Of a stretch of 64,000 bases of DNA, positions 33,283 through 40,855 are shown in pieces. This stretch comes from Plantactinospora soyae (lineage in GTDB: Bacteria > Actinomycetota > Actinomycetes > Mycobacteriales > Micromonosporaceae), in NCBI RefSeq assembly GCF_014874095.1, contig NZ_JADBEB010000001.1, forward strand, positions 8,246,001-8,310,000, read 5' to 3'. A program made the translations under genes and the position numbers. The notes beneath the pieces are model-generated. The model did no database searches, was not told where the DNA came from, and was given only the letters and a program-made list of their open reading frames with translations. Position 1 is the first letter of the stretch. Every line of letters starts with the position of its first letter.

Positions 33283-34527
33283 GTGACCCCTCCTCCCGGC
33301 GCCGCCGGCACGCTCCGGCCGCCGACCGTACCGGCGCGGGTTCTCGCGGCCCGGAACGGCGTCGCGGTCGTGTTCGGACTCAACGGGCTCGCACTCGCCT
33401 CGTGGTTCTCCCGGGTTCCGGCCGCCCGGGACGCGCTGGAACTCTCGCCGGGACGGCTGGGACTGCTGCTCCTGGCCATCTCCGCGGGCTCCCTGCTGGC
33501 GTTCCCGACCGCCGGGTCGGTGGCACACCGGCTGGGCCCGGCCCGGACGGTGGCCGGCGCGAGCGCGCTGGCCGCAGCGGGGGTGGCGCTGGCCGGCGTC
33601 GCCGCCGGCAGTTGGCACGCGGTACCGGTCGTCGCGGTCGGCCTCCTCGCTCTCGGCTACGGCTCGGGCACCTGCGAGGTCGCCATGAACGTCGAGGCGG
33701 CGGCGGTCGAGCGGCGGCTCGGGCGTACCGTCATGCCCCGGTTCCACGCGGCCTGGAGCCTGGGCACGGTGGTCGGGGCGATCGCCGGCGCCGGCAGCGC
33801 CCGGGTCGGGCTGTCGGTCGGGGTCCACCTCTGCCTGGCCGCCGCCGCGATGCTCGCCGGCACACTCGTCGCGGTCCGGTCGTTCCTGCCGGCCCCCACC
33901 GTCCCGCCGACGGGCGCCGGGTCCACCCCGGCCCGGGGCGGCGGCGCACTGGCCGCCTGGCGCGAGCCGCGCACCCTGCTGATCGGGCTGCTGGTCCTGG
34001 TGCTGGCCTTCACCGAGGGAACCGCGAACGACTGGCTGGCGCTGGCCTTCGTCGACGGGCACCAATTGACCGAGGCGCTGGGAGCGCTGGCCTTCGGCGT
34101 GTTCGTCGCGGCGATGACGGTGGGCCGAACCGTCGGCACCGTCGCGCTGGACCGCTGGGGCCGGGTGCCGGTACTGCTCGGCACCATGCTGCTGGCCGTG
34201 ATCGGTGCGGCGACGGCGGTGCTGGCCAGCCCGTGGCCGGTGGCGATGGCCGGGGTGGTCCTCTGGGGACTCGGTGCCTCCCTCGGCTTCCCGGTGGGGA
34301 TGAGCGCCGCGGCCGACCAGGAGGACCGGGCGGCGGCCCGGGTCAGTGTGGTGGCCGCGATCGGCTACACCTCGTTCCTGGCCGGGCCGCCCCTGGTCGG
34401 GCTGCTCGGTGACCGGGTCGGCATCCTCCGGGGCCTGCTGATCGTGCCGCTCCTGCTGCTACCGGCCCTGCTCCTGGTGCCGGCCGTCCGCCGGCCCACC
34501 GACCGGTCGGCCGGCCCCACGGGCTGA
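33283..34527 (+). CDS. MFS transporter (YbjJ/fucose-permease-like)
   Basis: 414 residues from GTG 33283, chosen because GGAGG lies eight bases upstream and the first membrane segment follows after a short Pro-rich tail; GTG 33205 would start at the operator. About 12 membrane segments: GVAVVFGLNGLALASWFSRVPAARDALELSPGRLGLLLLAISAGSLLAFP, then VEAAAVERRLGRTVMPRFHAAWSLGTVVGAIAGA (typical of the YbjJ group) and the second half from LLIGLLVLVLAFTEGTANDWLALAF. Substrate unknown; control by the adjacent LacI regulator suggests a sugar or related compound. Confidence 0.85.
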   Translation: MTPPPGAAGTLRPPTVPARVLAARNGVAVVFGLNGLALASWFSRVPAARDALELSPGRLGLLLLAISAGSLLAFPTAGSVAHRLGPARTVAGASALAAAGVALAGVAAGSWHAVPVVAVGLLALGYGSGTCEVAMNVEAAAVERRLGRTVMPRFHAAWSLGTVVGAIAGAGSARVGLSVGVHLCLAAAAMLAGTLVAVRSFLPAPTVPPTGAGSTPARGGGALAAWREPRTLLIGLLVLVLAFTEGTANDWLALAFVDGHQLTEALGALAFGVFVAAMTVGRTVGTVALDRWGRVPVLLGTMLLAVIGAATAVLASPWPVAMAGVVLWGLGASLGFPVGMSAAADQEDRAAARVSVVAAIGYTSFLAGPPLVGLLGDRVGILRGLLIVPLLLLPALLLVPAVRRPTDRSAGPTG

Positions 34528-34549
34528 CCGGGGCCGGCACCTGCCCCGG
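34528..34549. terminator. Hairpin between convergent MFS and DUF1906 genes
   Basis: CCGGGGC (34528-34534) and GCCCCGG (34543-34549) form a 7-bp GC stem with an 8-nt loop directly after the MFS stop, in a 41-bp space between convergent genes. It could terminate both. There is no T run, as is common in actinomycetes. Confidence 0.5.
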
Positions 34550-34568
34550 CCGCCCGCCTGACCGGAGA

Positions 34569-35867
34569 TCAGACCCGGGTGACCCGTACCGCGTCGGCGA
34601 TGACGTAGCCGGTGCCGGACGTCCACCGGCTCACCCCCACCTTGTCCCCGTCCCCGGCGGCCAGCGGAAAGACCCCGAGCGACACCCATTGGCCGCCGTT
34701 GGCGCGCTGGTTGACGCGTACGGTCTGATTGCCGGTGGTGGTGGCCACGATGTACGGGGCCGCGTCGTTGTAGCCCGCGTCGGTCGGGTACCAGACCGAG
34801 ACCTCGTAGCTGGCGGTCGCCGGGATGTTCACCTTCCACCAGGCGACGTCGCTGGTCGAGACCGGTTCGGCGAACCGGTAGTCGGTGCCGTACCGCTGGC
34901 TGGAGTAGGTCGACGTACCCCAGTTCGCGCTCGCGGTGAACCGGCCGGCGGTGGTGTTGTCGACGGTGCTGCTCCACTCCGGCGGCTGCGGCTGGTCGCC
35001 GGCCGCGACGTCGAGGTAGTTGCGGTCGATGCGCATCTGCACACCGCCCCAGGTCTCGTAGACGTCGCCGGCGTACTGGTGCAGCCGCTGATGGTTGGCG
35101 TAGTACTCCGCCGGGCAGTACGGACCGGCGTCGGTGTCCGCCATGTTGTTCCACCAGGCGAACCAGAGGTGGTCGACCCGGGTGTAGGCAGGGTCGTTGT
35201 ACGCGCTGCACAGGTCCCGGACCCCGGACGATCCGCTGGAGTACATGCCGGAGAGGTAGCCGAGCGTGTGCAGCCGCTCCGTCCAGCCGGACAGGTACGA
35301 CAGCACGGCGGCCTTGCACGACGCGTTCGACGGGTACTGCTCGATGTCGTTGTAGATCGTGCTGCCGGCGGGGATGCCCAGCGCCCGCGCGGCGTTCACC
35401 GAGCTCGTCGCCCGGCTCGCGCCCTGGGAGCGCGCGGTGGTCGGATCGGCGGACATCTTGGGCTGCCTGGTCCCGCAGGGGGCCTGGTTGTCGAGTTCGA
35501 TGGGGATCAGGCGCCAGCCGTTGTTGGTCTGGTTCGTCACCCAGGTCGCGGTCAGGTTCGGTTGGGCGCACGAGCGGCTGGCGCCGCTGATGTAGATGCC
35601 GACCGCCCGGTACGGCGAACTGGCCCGCCAGGTGTTCATGACCGACTGGGACGGGGCCGTGCAGGTGTCGAAGCCCCGTCCGGTGAAGGTGCCCGGCTGC
35701 GGGCCGGCCGCCGCCAGCGGCGCCGCCCCGGCCGTAAGCCGCGATGTCGAGCCGGCGCCGGTTGGCGCCGACGGCCCGGCGTCGACCGCCTGGGCCGGCG
35801 TGACGCCCACCGCCGCTCCGGCGACCGCGACCATGAGGCCGGCCAGACCCGCCATGATCCTTCTCAT
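34569..35867 (-). CDS. Secreted DUF1906 (GH25-like) protein with golvesin-type C-terminal domain
   Basis: 432 residues from ATG 35867 with AAGGAG upstream. Signal peptide 1-27 (AGLAGLMVAVAGAAVGVTPAQA). Residues about 60-285 form the DUF1906/Rv2525c-like TIM barrel (GRGFDTCTAPSQSVMNTWRASSPYRAVGIYISG, IPIELDNQ, STIYNDIEQYP, LGYLSGMYSSGSS, RIDRNYLDV). Residues 300-432 match the golvesin/Xly C-terminal beta domain (TASANWGTSTYSSQRYGTDYRFAEPVSTSDVAWWKVNIPATASYEVSVWYP). DUF1906 proteins are secreted, Tat- or Sec-dependent, and linked to cell-envelope glycan processing; the reaction is not established. An 8-bp inverted repeat lies upstream (35881-35924). Confidence 0.85.
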   Translation of the reverse strand: MRRIMAGLAGLMVAVAGAAVGVTPAQAVDAGPSAPTGAGSTSRLTAGAAPLAAAGPQPGTFTGRGFDTCTAPSQSVMNTWRASSPYRAVGIYISGASRSCAQPNLTATWVTNQTNNGWRLIPIELDNQAPCGTRQPKMSADPTTARSQGASRATSSVNAARALGIPAGSTIYNDIEQYPSNASCKAAVLSYLSGWTERLHTLGYLSGMYSSGSSGVRDLCSAYNDPAYTRVDHLWFAWWNNMADTDAGPYCPAEYYANHQRLHQYAGDVYETWGGVQMRIDRNYLDVAAGDQPQPPEWSSTVDNTTAGRFTASANWGTSTYSSQRYGTDYRFAEPVSTSDVAWWKVNIPATASYEVSVWYPTDAGYNDAAPYIVATTTGNQTVRVNQRANGGQWVSLGVFPLAAGDGDKVGVSRWTSGTGYVIADAVRVTRV

Positions 35868-35880
35868 CCAGGTCTCCTTT

Positions 35881-35924
35881 GTAGGAATCTTTACATGTGG
35901 CATTGATGCTTGGAAAATTCCTAC
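35881..35924. promoter_or_regulatory. Long-spaced inverted repeat upstream of the DUF1906 gene
   Basis: GTAGGAAT (35881-35888) and ATTCCTAC (35917-35924) are perfect 8-bp arms separated by 28 nt of AT-rich sequence; the nearer arm is 14 nt before the start codon, just before the ribosome site. It may be an operator pair or a leader hairpin controlling translation. No candidate regulator is adjacent. Confidence 0.4.
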
Positions 35925-36072
35925 CACGTATCGACGCCTGCCGCTAGGAGAATCCGGGACAAGTCGGCGTGAATCTCCGGCGGTCGACCGACGATCCCGC
36001 CCTGCGGCGATCGAGAACGTCGTTCAGCGATCCTGGTGACCGCGAGTACACGCACAGATCGCGGAGGTACGG

Positions 36073-36579
36073 ATGGACAAGCGGGCGCCGTTGGTCTTCC
36101 TGCTGGTGGGACTGACCGGCTCGGGCAAGACCACGTACGCGAAACGCGTTCTGGAGCCGGCCGGGGCCGTCCGGTTGTCGGTCGACGAGGAGGTCTTCGC
36201 CCGGCACGGCCGGTACGGGGTGGACTATCCGGAGCACGAGTACTTCGCGCGCGAGGCGCCGGTCGTGGCCGAGATCCGTGAGCGGCTGGTGGGGTTGATG
36301 GCCGAGGGCCGTGACGTGGTGCTCGACTACGGACTCTGGCGACGGCCGGAGCGCGACGCCTGGAAGACGCTGGTGGAGACGGCCGGCGGTCGGTGGCGGT
36401 TGCTCTACTTTCCCGTTCCCCGTACGGAACTGATGCGCCGCCTGGGACTCCGCAACCAGTTGACGGACGCGAACGCCCTTCGGGTGACGGAGCGGGAACT
36501 CGACGAGTTCTACGGCCGGTTCGACGTGCCGGTCGACGAGGGCGAAGAGACCATCCCGGCCACCTCGGTCCCGGACTAG
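36073..36579 (+). CDS. Small P-loop kinase-like ATPase (zeta-toxin/AAA_33 type)
   Basis: 168 residues; GGAGG at good spacing before ATG 36073. Walker A GLTGSGKTT at 13-21. The acidic DEEVFARHG after the second strand and GRDVVLDYGLWRRPERDAW, LLYFPVPRTELMRRLGLRN resemble small kinases that phosphorylate sugars, nucleosides or antibiotics (zeta-toxin/chloramphenicol phosphotransferase-like AAA_33). No partner antitoxin gene is present. Its stop overlaps that of the convergent hypothetical gene by 4 nt. Substrate unknown. Confidence 0.8.
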   Translation: MDKRAPLVFLLVGLTGSGKTTYAKRVLEPAGAVRLSVDEEVFARHGRYGVDYPEHEYFAREAPVVAEIRERLVGLMAEGRDVVLDYGLWRRPERDAWKTLVETAGGRWRLLYFPVPRTELMRRLGLRNQLTDANALRVTERELDEFYGRFDVPVDEGEETIPATSVPD

Positions 36580-37025
36580 CGTCGTGTCGGTCGACGCGCG
36601 TCCCGCAACAACACCAGCCCGGCGACCTGGACGTAGATCTCCCGCTTGTCGGTGGCCATGCCCTCCCGGTCGACCGTGTACCCGGTGATCCAGGCGAACC
36701 CGTAGTAGGTCGATCTGGCGTCCACCGCCACCACCCGCAGCATCAGCTTCCGACCGCCGCCGAACTGAACGCTCGCCGCAGTCCCGACGCTGATCACGTC
36801 GCCTGGTCGCGGAACCCGGTTCACCAGTGCCGCCCCTGGTTCCGCCTCTTGACCTGCCGACACGTCTCCCCGCACCGGCAGACCGTTCGGTGATGAAGGG
36901 TTGACCACACCAGCCCGTGGCGGGTTAGAAACCGTCGCCGGATCTCGTGTCGATACCACCTGATCAGGAACACGCCGCACCTCCCGTCGGTCGGAGCACG
37001 GTGGCCGGGCCTTCGGGTTGGTCAT
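36576..37025 (-). CDS. Hypothetical protein with conserved C-terminal beta domain
   Basis: 149 residues from ATG 37025. N-terminal 75 residues are polar, Pro/Arg-rich and probably disordered. Residues 76-145 look like a compact beta domain (RPGDVISVGTAASVQFGGGRKLMLRVVAVDARSTYYGFAWITGYTVDREGMATDKREIYVQVAGLVLL). I do not recognise a named family. It is divergent from a short GntR regulator across an AACGTAG repeat region, suggesting joint control. ATG 37097 is in frame but would enter the repeat region. Confidence 0.6.
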   Translation of the reverse strand: MTNPKARPPCSDRREVRRVPDQVVSTRDPATVSNPPRAGVVNPSSPNGLPVRGDVSAGQEAEPGAALVNRVPRPGDVISVGTAASVQFGGGRKLMLRVVAVDARSTYYGFAWITGYTVDREGMATDKREIYVQVAGLVLLRDARRPTRR

Positions 37026-37054
37026 CCGACCACCGCACCCATAGCCAACATACC

Positions 37055-37106
37055 AACGTAGGAACGTAGATACAATGAAACGTAGATCGCTACTCACCTA
37101 GCGTAG
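37055..37106. promoter_or_regulatory. AACGTAG direct repeats with -10 element upstream of gntR
   Basis: AACGTAG occurs at 37055-37061, 37063-37069 and 37079-37085, with AGCGTAG at 37100-37106. A good -10 hexamer TACAAT (37071-37076) sits among them on the plus strand, 35 nt before the gntR start. The repeats are placed to let the GntR product repress itself and the divergent hypothetical gene. Confidence 0.6.
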
Positions 37107-37111
37107 TTTTC

Positions 37112-37513
37112 GTGATCGATCCGAACGCGGACCGCGCGGTGTTCCGGCAGCTTGCCGACCTGCTGCGCGATCGGATCTTGTCCGGAAAGCTGGCTCCAGG
37201 TGAGAAACTACCCAGCGAGCTACGACTTACCCAGGAGCACGGCCTCAGCCGGACCACGGTGCGTCAGGCAATGGCCATTCTTCGATCAGAAGGCTTGGTC
37301 GTCGTTGATCGTCCGCGCGGCACCAAGGTACGCACGACCGAACCAACCGAGACAGTGACGCTACGCAAGGGCGACACCGCCAGCACCCGGATGCCGAGCC
37401 CGGCCGAGCGCCGCGACCTGGATCTGGCCGAGGGCGTTCCGGTCGTGGTCATCACCCGGGCCGACGGCTCGACGGAGCTGTACCCGGGTGACCGAACCCG
37501 CGTGGGCCGATAG
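37112..37513 (+). CDS. Short GntR-family regulator without full effector domain
   Basis: 133 residues from GTG 37112. GntR winged helix at 5-75 (DRAVFRQLADLLRDRILSGKLAPGEKLPSELRLTQEHGLSRTTVRQAMAILRSEGLVVVDRPRGTKVR). Only about 55 residues follow (ERRDLDLAEGVPVVVITRADGSTELYPGDRT), which resemble the first strands of a UTRA effector domain and then stop. HutC-type relatives have about 240 residues, so the sensor is truncated or minimal. Similar short regulators act as plasmid/ICE transfer repressors, but no mobility genes are seen here. Confidence 0.8.
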   Translation: MIDPNADRAVFRQLADLLRDRILSGKLAPGEKLPSELRLTQEHGLSRTTVRQAMAILRSEGLVVVDRPRGTKVRTTEPTETVTLRKGDTASTRMPSPAERRDLDLAEGVPVVVITRADGSTELYPGDRTRVGR

Positions 37514-37839
37514 ACGTTCGACCCTGCGGCTTGGCGCGCGTTCGTCGCTCTCGTCCCCCGCTGAGAACTCATCTCCGGCGCCTCCGGCCCAGGCTGAGCG
37601 GCAGCGACACGGAAGGTCTGTCGTCCGGTTCCGGATCGTCGCGTGTCGAGGCACTGGACGGACGGAAGCGCGCAAGACCGTCAAGGATTTCCCGACGTTG
37701 ATCCGGCTGGGCGTCCCGCAACGCCAACTCGGCAAGGGACTGATCACGATTGGCACCCGGCCCGCGCAGGGCGGAGAACCCAGGGTGCCGATCGCCCCGA
37801 TGACGGCGCTCAATGGAATCAACGGAGCATTCGCGTGGG
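37514..37839. other. Intergenic stretch without a supported gene
   Basis: 326 bp between the GntR gene and the convergent efflux gene. Open frames on both strands lack a ribosome site, recognisable domain or codon bias. No hairpin or repeat was noticed. Confidence 0.5.
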
Positions 37840-39021
37840 TCATCGAATCGCCTGGCCGACGCGGGGTGCGATGAATCGCCGGAGGGGCAGGGCGATGAGC
37901 AGTGCGACCGTAACCAGGAGGCCGCTGACCCACACCGGGCCGAGGTCGTCGGCATTCGTCCCGAGGGTCGCTGCCGCAACGACGGGGCCACTAGCAGCAC
38001 CGATGTTGAGCGCCGCGGTCGCATACGACCCTCCCATGGTGGGAGCGCCTGCTGCCTCGTAGAGCACCCTGGCGATCAGGGTGCTGCCCAACGCGAAGGA
38101 GAGCGTGCCCTGCACGAACACGAGGAGCAGAAGCGCCACCGGTTGGGCAGCCAGGGTCGCCAACGCGACCCAGCCGAGCAACAGCAAGGGGCCACCAACC
38201 GCGATCACGGTGCCGGGACGCTGATCGGAGAGCCGTCCCGCGAGGGTGACGCCGACGAAGGACCCGGCACCAAAGAGCACCAGCACGACCGAGACCCACA
38301 GCTCGCCCAGGCCGGCGGTGTCGGTCACGATCGGTGCCAGGAAGGTGAACGTGGCGAAGGTGGCAGCGTTGACCAGGGCACCGAGCAGCATGACCAGGAC
38401 CAGCCTGGGCATCGCGAGCTGGGCGATCTCGTCCCGAAGAGACGAGTGGGCTGGAGTGTCCCGAGGGGTCTTTCCGACACGGGCCGGGATGCCCTTCACG
38501 ACGCCGAAGGCAGCGGGAAGGCAGAGCAGTGCGATCGCCCAGAAGGTTGCCCGCCAGCCAAGCACCGTGCCGAGCACCGCACCGCCGGGAACTCCCGCGA
38601 TGGTGGCCACCGTCGTACCCGAGAGCAGCACCGCCAGCGCGCGCCCTTTCTGATCAGATGCGACGAGCGTGGCCGCCGTGCTCAGTGCCACGGCCAGGAA
38701 GCCCGCGTTGGCCCCGGCGGCGACCACCCGGGTGACAAGCAGAACCGCGAAACTCGTCGTGAGGGCGCCCACGACGTGGACCACGGCGAAAACCAGCACG
38801 AAGCCCAGCAGGCTGGCCCGGGCGGGCCACCGGCGCGCGAGCGCCGCCATCAGCGGTGCGCCGACGATCATCCCGACAGCGAACGCCGAGGTCAGAAGCC
38901 CGGCGGCCCCGACCGACACATCGAGGCTTGCGGCGATGTCCGGTACCAGGCCGGCGAGCATGAACTCCGAGGTGCCCATGGCGAAGACCGCCACGGCAAG
39001 CAGGTAGAGCGGCAGAGGCAT
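37840..39021 (-). CDS. Cmx/CmlR-type MFS chloramphenicol efflux transporter
   Basis: 393 residues from ATG 39021 (MPLPLYLLAVAVFAMGTSEFML); GGAG precedes at six nucleotides. The 12-segment drug:H+ antiporter family is clear, and long stretches match actinobacterial CmlR/Cmx: SVGAAGLLTSAFAVGMIVGAPLMA, GALTTSFAVLLVTRVV, NAGFLAVALS, VPGGAVLG, GWRATFWAI, LVLFGAGSFVGVTLAGRLSD, FVQGTLSFALGSTLIARVLY and APTMGGSYATAALN. It would export chloramphenicol or related phenicols. A 21-residue leader peptide with hairpins lies upstream (39097-39199), suggesting ribosome-mediated induction. The actual drug range cannot be read from sequence. Confidence 0.88.
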   Translation of the reverse strand: MPLPLYLLAVAVFAMGTSEFMLAGLVPDIAASLDVSVGAAGLLTSAFAVGMIVGAPLMAALARRWPARASLLGFVLVFAVVHVVGALTTSFAVLLVTRVVAAGANAGFLAVALSTAATLVASDQKGRALAVLLSGTTVATIAGVPGGAVLGTVLGWRATFWAIALLCLPAAFGVVKGIPARVGKTPRDTPAHSSLRDEIAQLAMPRLVLVMLLGALVNAATFATFTFLAPIVTDTAGLGELWVSVVLVLFGAGSFVGVTLAGRLSDQRPGTVIAVGGPLLLLGWVALATLAAQPVALLLLVFVQGTLSFALGSTLIARVLYEAAGAPTMGGSYATAALNIGAASGPVVAAATLGTNADDLGPVWVSGLLVTVALLIALPLRRFIAPRVGQAIR

Positions 39022-39096
39022 CAAGAGCTCCGAGGTGAGAGAGAACAAGGAGACGTCTCGTCACCGCGGCCAGCGCCCAAGGGTGCGCGCAACTGC

Positions 39097-39118
39097 CCAT
39101 GCAGCGAAGGCTGCTGGG
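39097..39118 (-). promoter_or_regulatory. Second leader hairpin upstream of the efflux gene
   Basis: Nested inverted repeat CCCA-t-GCAGC / GCTGC-TGGG with a GAAG/CTTC tetraloop, between the leader stop and the efflux start. It could act as terminator or antiterminator partner. A GAGACGTCTC palindrome (39050-39059) follows nearer the ribosome site. Confidence 0.45.
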
Positions 39119-39133
39119 GAGCGGACTATGAAC

Positions 39134-39199
39134 TCAGTGGTTCAGGGGGCTGACGGCGTGACCGAAAGCCCCCACCTTGGATGCCTCAGGGCTCGACAT
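39134..39199 (-). CDS. Leader peptide (uORF) of the Cmx-type efflux gene
   Basis: 21 codons, ATG 39199 to TGA 39134, beginning MSSPEASKVG and ending AVSPLNH. It lies 112 nt upstream of the efflux gene on the same strand. A TAGTGT -10-like element (39207-39212) ends seven bases before the ATG, so the transcript may start at or next to the codon (leaderless). Within the peptide the codons for Gly-Ala and Ser-Pro-Leu form a 7-bp stem (39145-39173). Drug-stalled ribosomes on such leaders induce cat and cmlA genes; the same logic is proposed here by inference. Confidence 0.6.
   Translation of the reverse strand: MSSPEASKVGAFGHAVSPLNH
39145..39173 (-). promoter_or_regulatory. Attenuator-like hairpin inside the leader peptide
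   Basis: On the minus strand GGGGGCT pairs with AGCCCCC (7 bp, 15-nt loop), both arms lying inside the leader reading frame. A ribosome paused in the leader would keep this hairpin open and so affect downstream pairing. Confidence 0.5.
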
Positions 39200-39302
39200 G
39201 GCGCAAACACTACTCACACCCACCGGTCATTACGCACCCAGGTACCGCCGGAGAACCGGCCGAGGGCAGCCCGGGAGTTCGATGGGCTGGCGGTAGCGGC
39301 AC

Positions 39303-39797
39303 TCAGGCCGGCAGGCGTCCGGTCAGCAGCAGCGCCCAGGTGAGGCAGCCGAAGGCGGCGGTGGAGACCACGGCCCGGACCAGGTTCCAACCGACCCAGG
39401 TCGCCTCGAAGCGCTGTCGTACCGCCGCGAGGTCGGCGATGTGCTCGACATTCCCGGCCGCCGCGAGCTTGTCGTTGAGTGGCACGTTGACGGCGATGGT
39501 GATGACCAGCACCGCCGCGTACAACACCAGCGCCGCGACGAGCCACGGCGTTGCGGGACGACGCAGGTGCAGCAGCACCGCCACGGCGGTCAGCACCAGC
39601 GCGCCGAAGAAGCAGGTGAAGAACCAGCCGTTCAGGATCGCCTCGTTGATCCGCTGCATGGCGCTGACGAACGTACGGTCGTCCGTGCTGCCCAGGCCCG
39701 GCATGATCGAGTAGGAGAAGGCGGCGAACAGGCCGGCCATCAGGCCCGTGCTCAGGGTCGCACCGGTCAGGACCAGGCTGCGCAGTGGGCTGCTCAT
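39303..39797 (-). CDS. DUF1772 (anthrone-oxygenase-like) membrane protein
   Basis: 164 residues, four hydrophobic segments (14-30, 58-80, 85-105, 140-158). LMAGLFAAFSYSIMPGLGSTDDRTFVSAMQRINEAILN and VNVPLNDKLAAAGN..FEATWVGWNLVRAVVSTAAF are the DUF1772 hallmarks. Family members include a fungal anthrone oxygenase, but most bacterial members are uncharacterised. GGCGGGACCCG before ATG 39797 is only a weak ribosome site. Upstream 39798-39948 shows no clear motif. Confidence 0.8.
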   Translation of the reverse strand: MSSPLRSLVLTGATLSTGLMAGLFAAFSYSIMPGLGSTDDRTFVSAMQRINEAILNGWFFTCFFGALVLTAVAVLLHLRRPATPWLVAALVLYAAVLVITIAVNVPLNDKLAAAGNVEHIADLAAVRQRFEATWVGWNLVRAVVSTAAFGCLTWALLLTGRLPA

Positions 39798-39948
39798 CGG
39801 GTCCCGCCCGCACCGGCCGACGCCATCTGCCTCGGGTACGCGTTCTCTGTCATGCCTCGATTCAAGCCGGCAGCGCCTGGACCTCCCATAGCTGAAACTC
39901 GCAGCCTCATGTCTCAGCGTCCAGGACGCCCGGACCGAGCCAGGTCGA

Positions 39949-40812
39949 CTACTTCAGGCCGGTGGTGGCGATCCCCCGGACCAGGTACTTCTGACCGGCG
40001 ATGAAGAAGCCGATCACCGGCGCCAGCGACACCGCCGACATGGCGAACATCTGACTCCACTGGCTCTGCCCCTCGGAGTCGACGAACTGCCGCAGCGCGA
40101 GCGGCACCGTGTACAGCTCCGAGTCGGTGAGGTAGAGCAGGGGGCCGAAGAACTCGTTCCAGACCGAGATGAAGGTGAAGATCGCCGTGGTGGCGAACGC
40201 CGGCATGCTCAACGGCATGATGACCTTCCAGAAGACCCGGAACGGCCCGCAGCCGTCGATCCGGGCGGCGTCGTCCAGCTCGGTCGGCAGGGCCCGCATG
40301 AACTGCACCATCAGGAAGATGTAGAACGCGTTGGTCGCCAGGAAGTTCGGCACCAGCAACGGATAGTACGTGTTGATCCAGTCGAGCTTGGCGAAGACGA
40401 CGTACTGCGGGACCAGCAGCACGTGGCCGGGCAGCATCATCGTGCCGAGCATCAGTACGAAGAAGAGCCGGCGGCCGGTGAAGCGCAACCGGGCGAACCC
40501 GTACGCCGCGAGCGAGCAGGAGAGCAGGTTGCCCACGATGCTCAGTACGACGATCACCAGCGAGTTGACCAGGTAGAGGCTGAACGGGTGCTCCAGCGCC
40601 GACCAGCCCTCCGGATAGTTGGTCAGGTCCCACTCGGTCGGCCACAGCCCGAGGTCGGTGAAGACGATCCGGCTCGGCTTGAACGAGCTGGAGACCAGCC
40701 ACGCCAGCGGGTACATCATGACCGCGCCGATCAGGCAGAGCGTCACGTGCCGGATGAACCGAGACCGGCGGGTGCTGCCGATCCGCTCGACGCGGCTGTC
40801 GGTGTCCGACAT
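39949..40812 (-). CDS. Carbohydrate ABC transporter permease (MalG-like), pectin locus
   Basis: 287 residues from ATG 40812. Six membrane segments, EAA loop ARIDGCGPFRVFWKVIMPLSMPAF and C-terminal QKYLVRGIATTGLK. Second permease of the leftward operon that contains pectinesterase, PL1 pectate lyase and a binding lipoprotein, so an oligogalacturonide or other pectin fragment is the likely cargo. No ATPase follows; a shared MsiK-type protein is assumed. 43 nt separate it from the upstream permease. Confidence 0.88.
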   Translation of the reverse strand: MSDTDSRVERIGSTRRSRFIRHVTLCLIGAVMMYPLAWLVSSSFKPSRIVFTDLGLWPTEWDLTNYPEGWSALEHPFSLYLVNSLVIVVLSIVGNLLSCSLAAYGFARLRFTGRRLFFVLMLGTMMLPGHVLLVPQYVVFAKLDWINTYYPLLVPNFLATNAFYIFLMVQFMRALPTELDDAARIDGCGPFRVFWKVIMPLSMPAFATTAIFTFISVWNEFFGPLLYLTDSELYTVPLALRQFVDSEGQSQWSQMFAMSAVSLAPVIGFFIAGQKYLVRGIATTGLK

Positions 40813-40855
40813 GCTGACGCGATCCTCTCCGTCCGGGGCGTTCCCGAAGCAGGGC

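Noticed and set aside
36073-37513. Toxin-antitoxin module or integrative element from the zeta-like kinase, unknown gene and short GntR
   Set aside because: The kinase has no adjacent antitoxin, and there is no integrase, replication gene, att-like repeat or tRNA.
38654-39100. 148-codon frame starting MGSCAHPW upstream of the efflux gene as a second leader
   Set aside because: It runs far into the efflux gene in another frame and has the composition of a shadow; only the 21-codon frame at 39134-39199 has a promoter-like element and hairpins in register.
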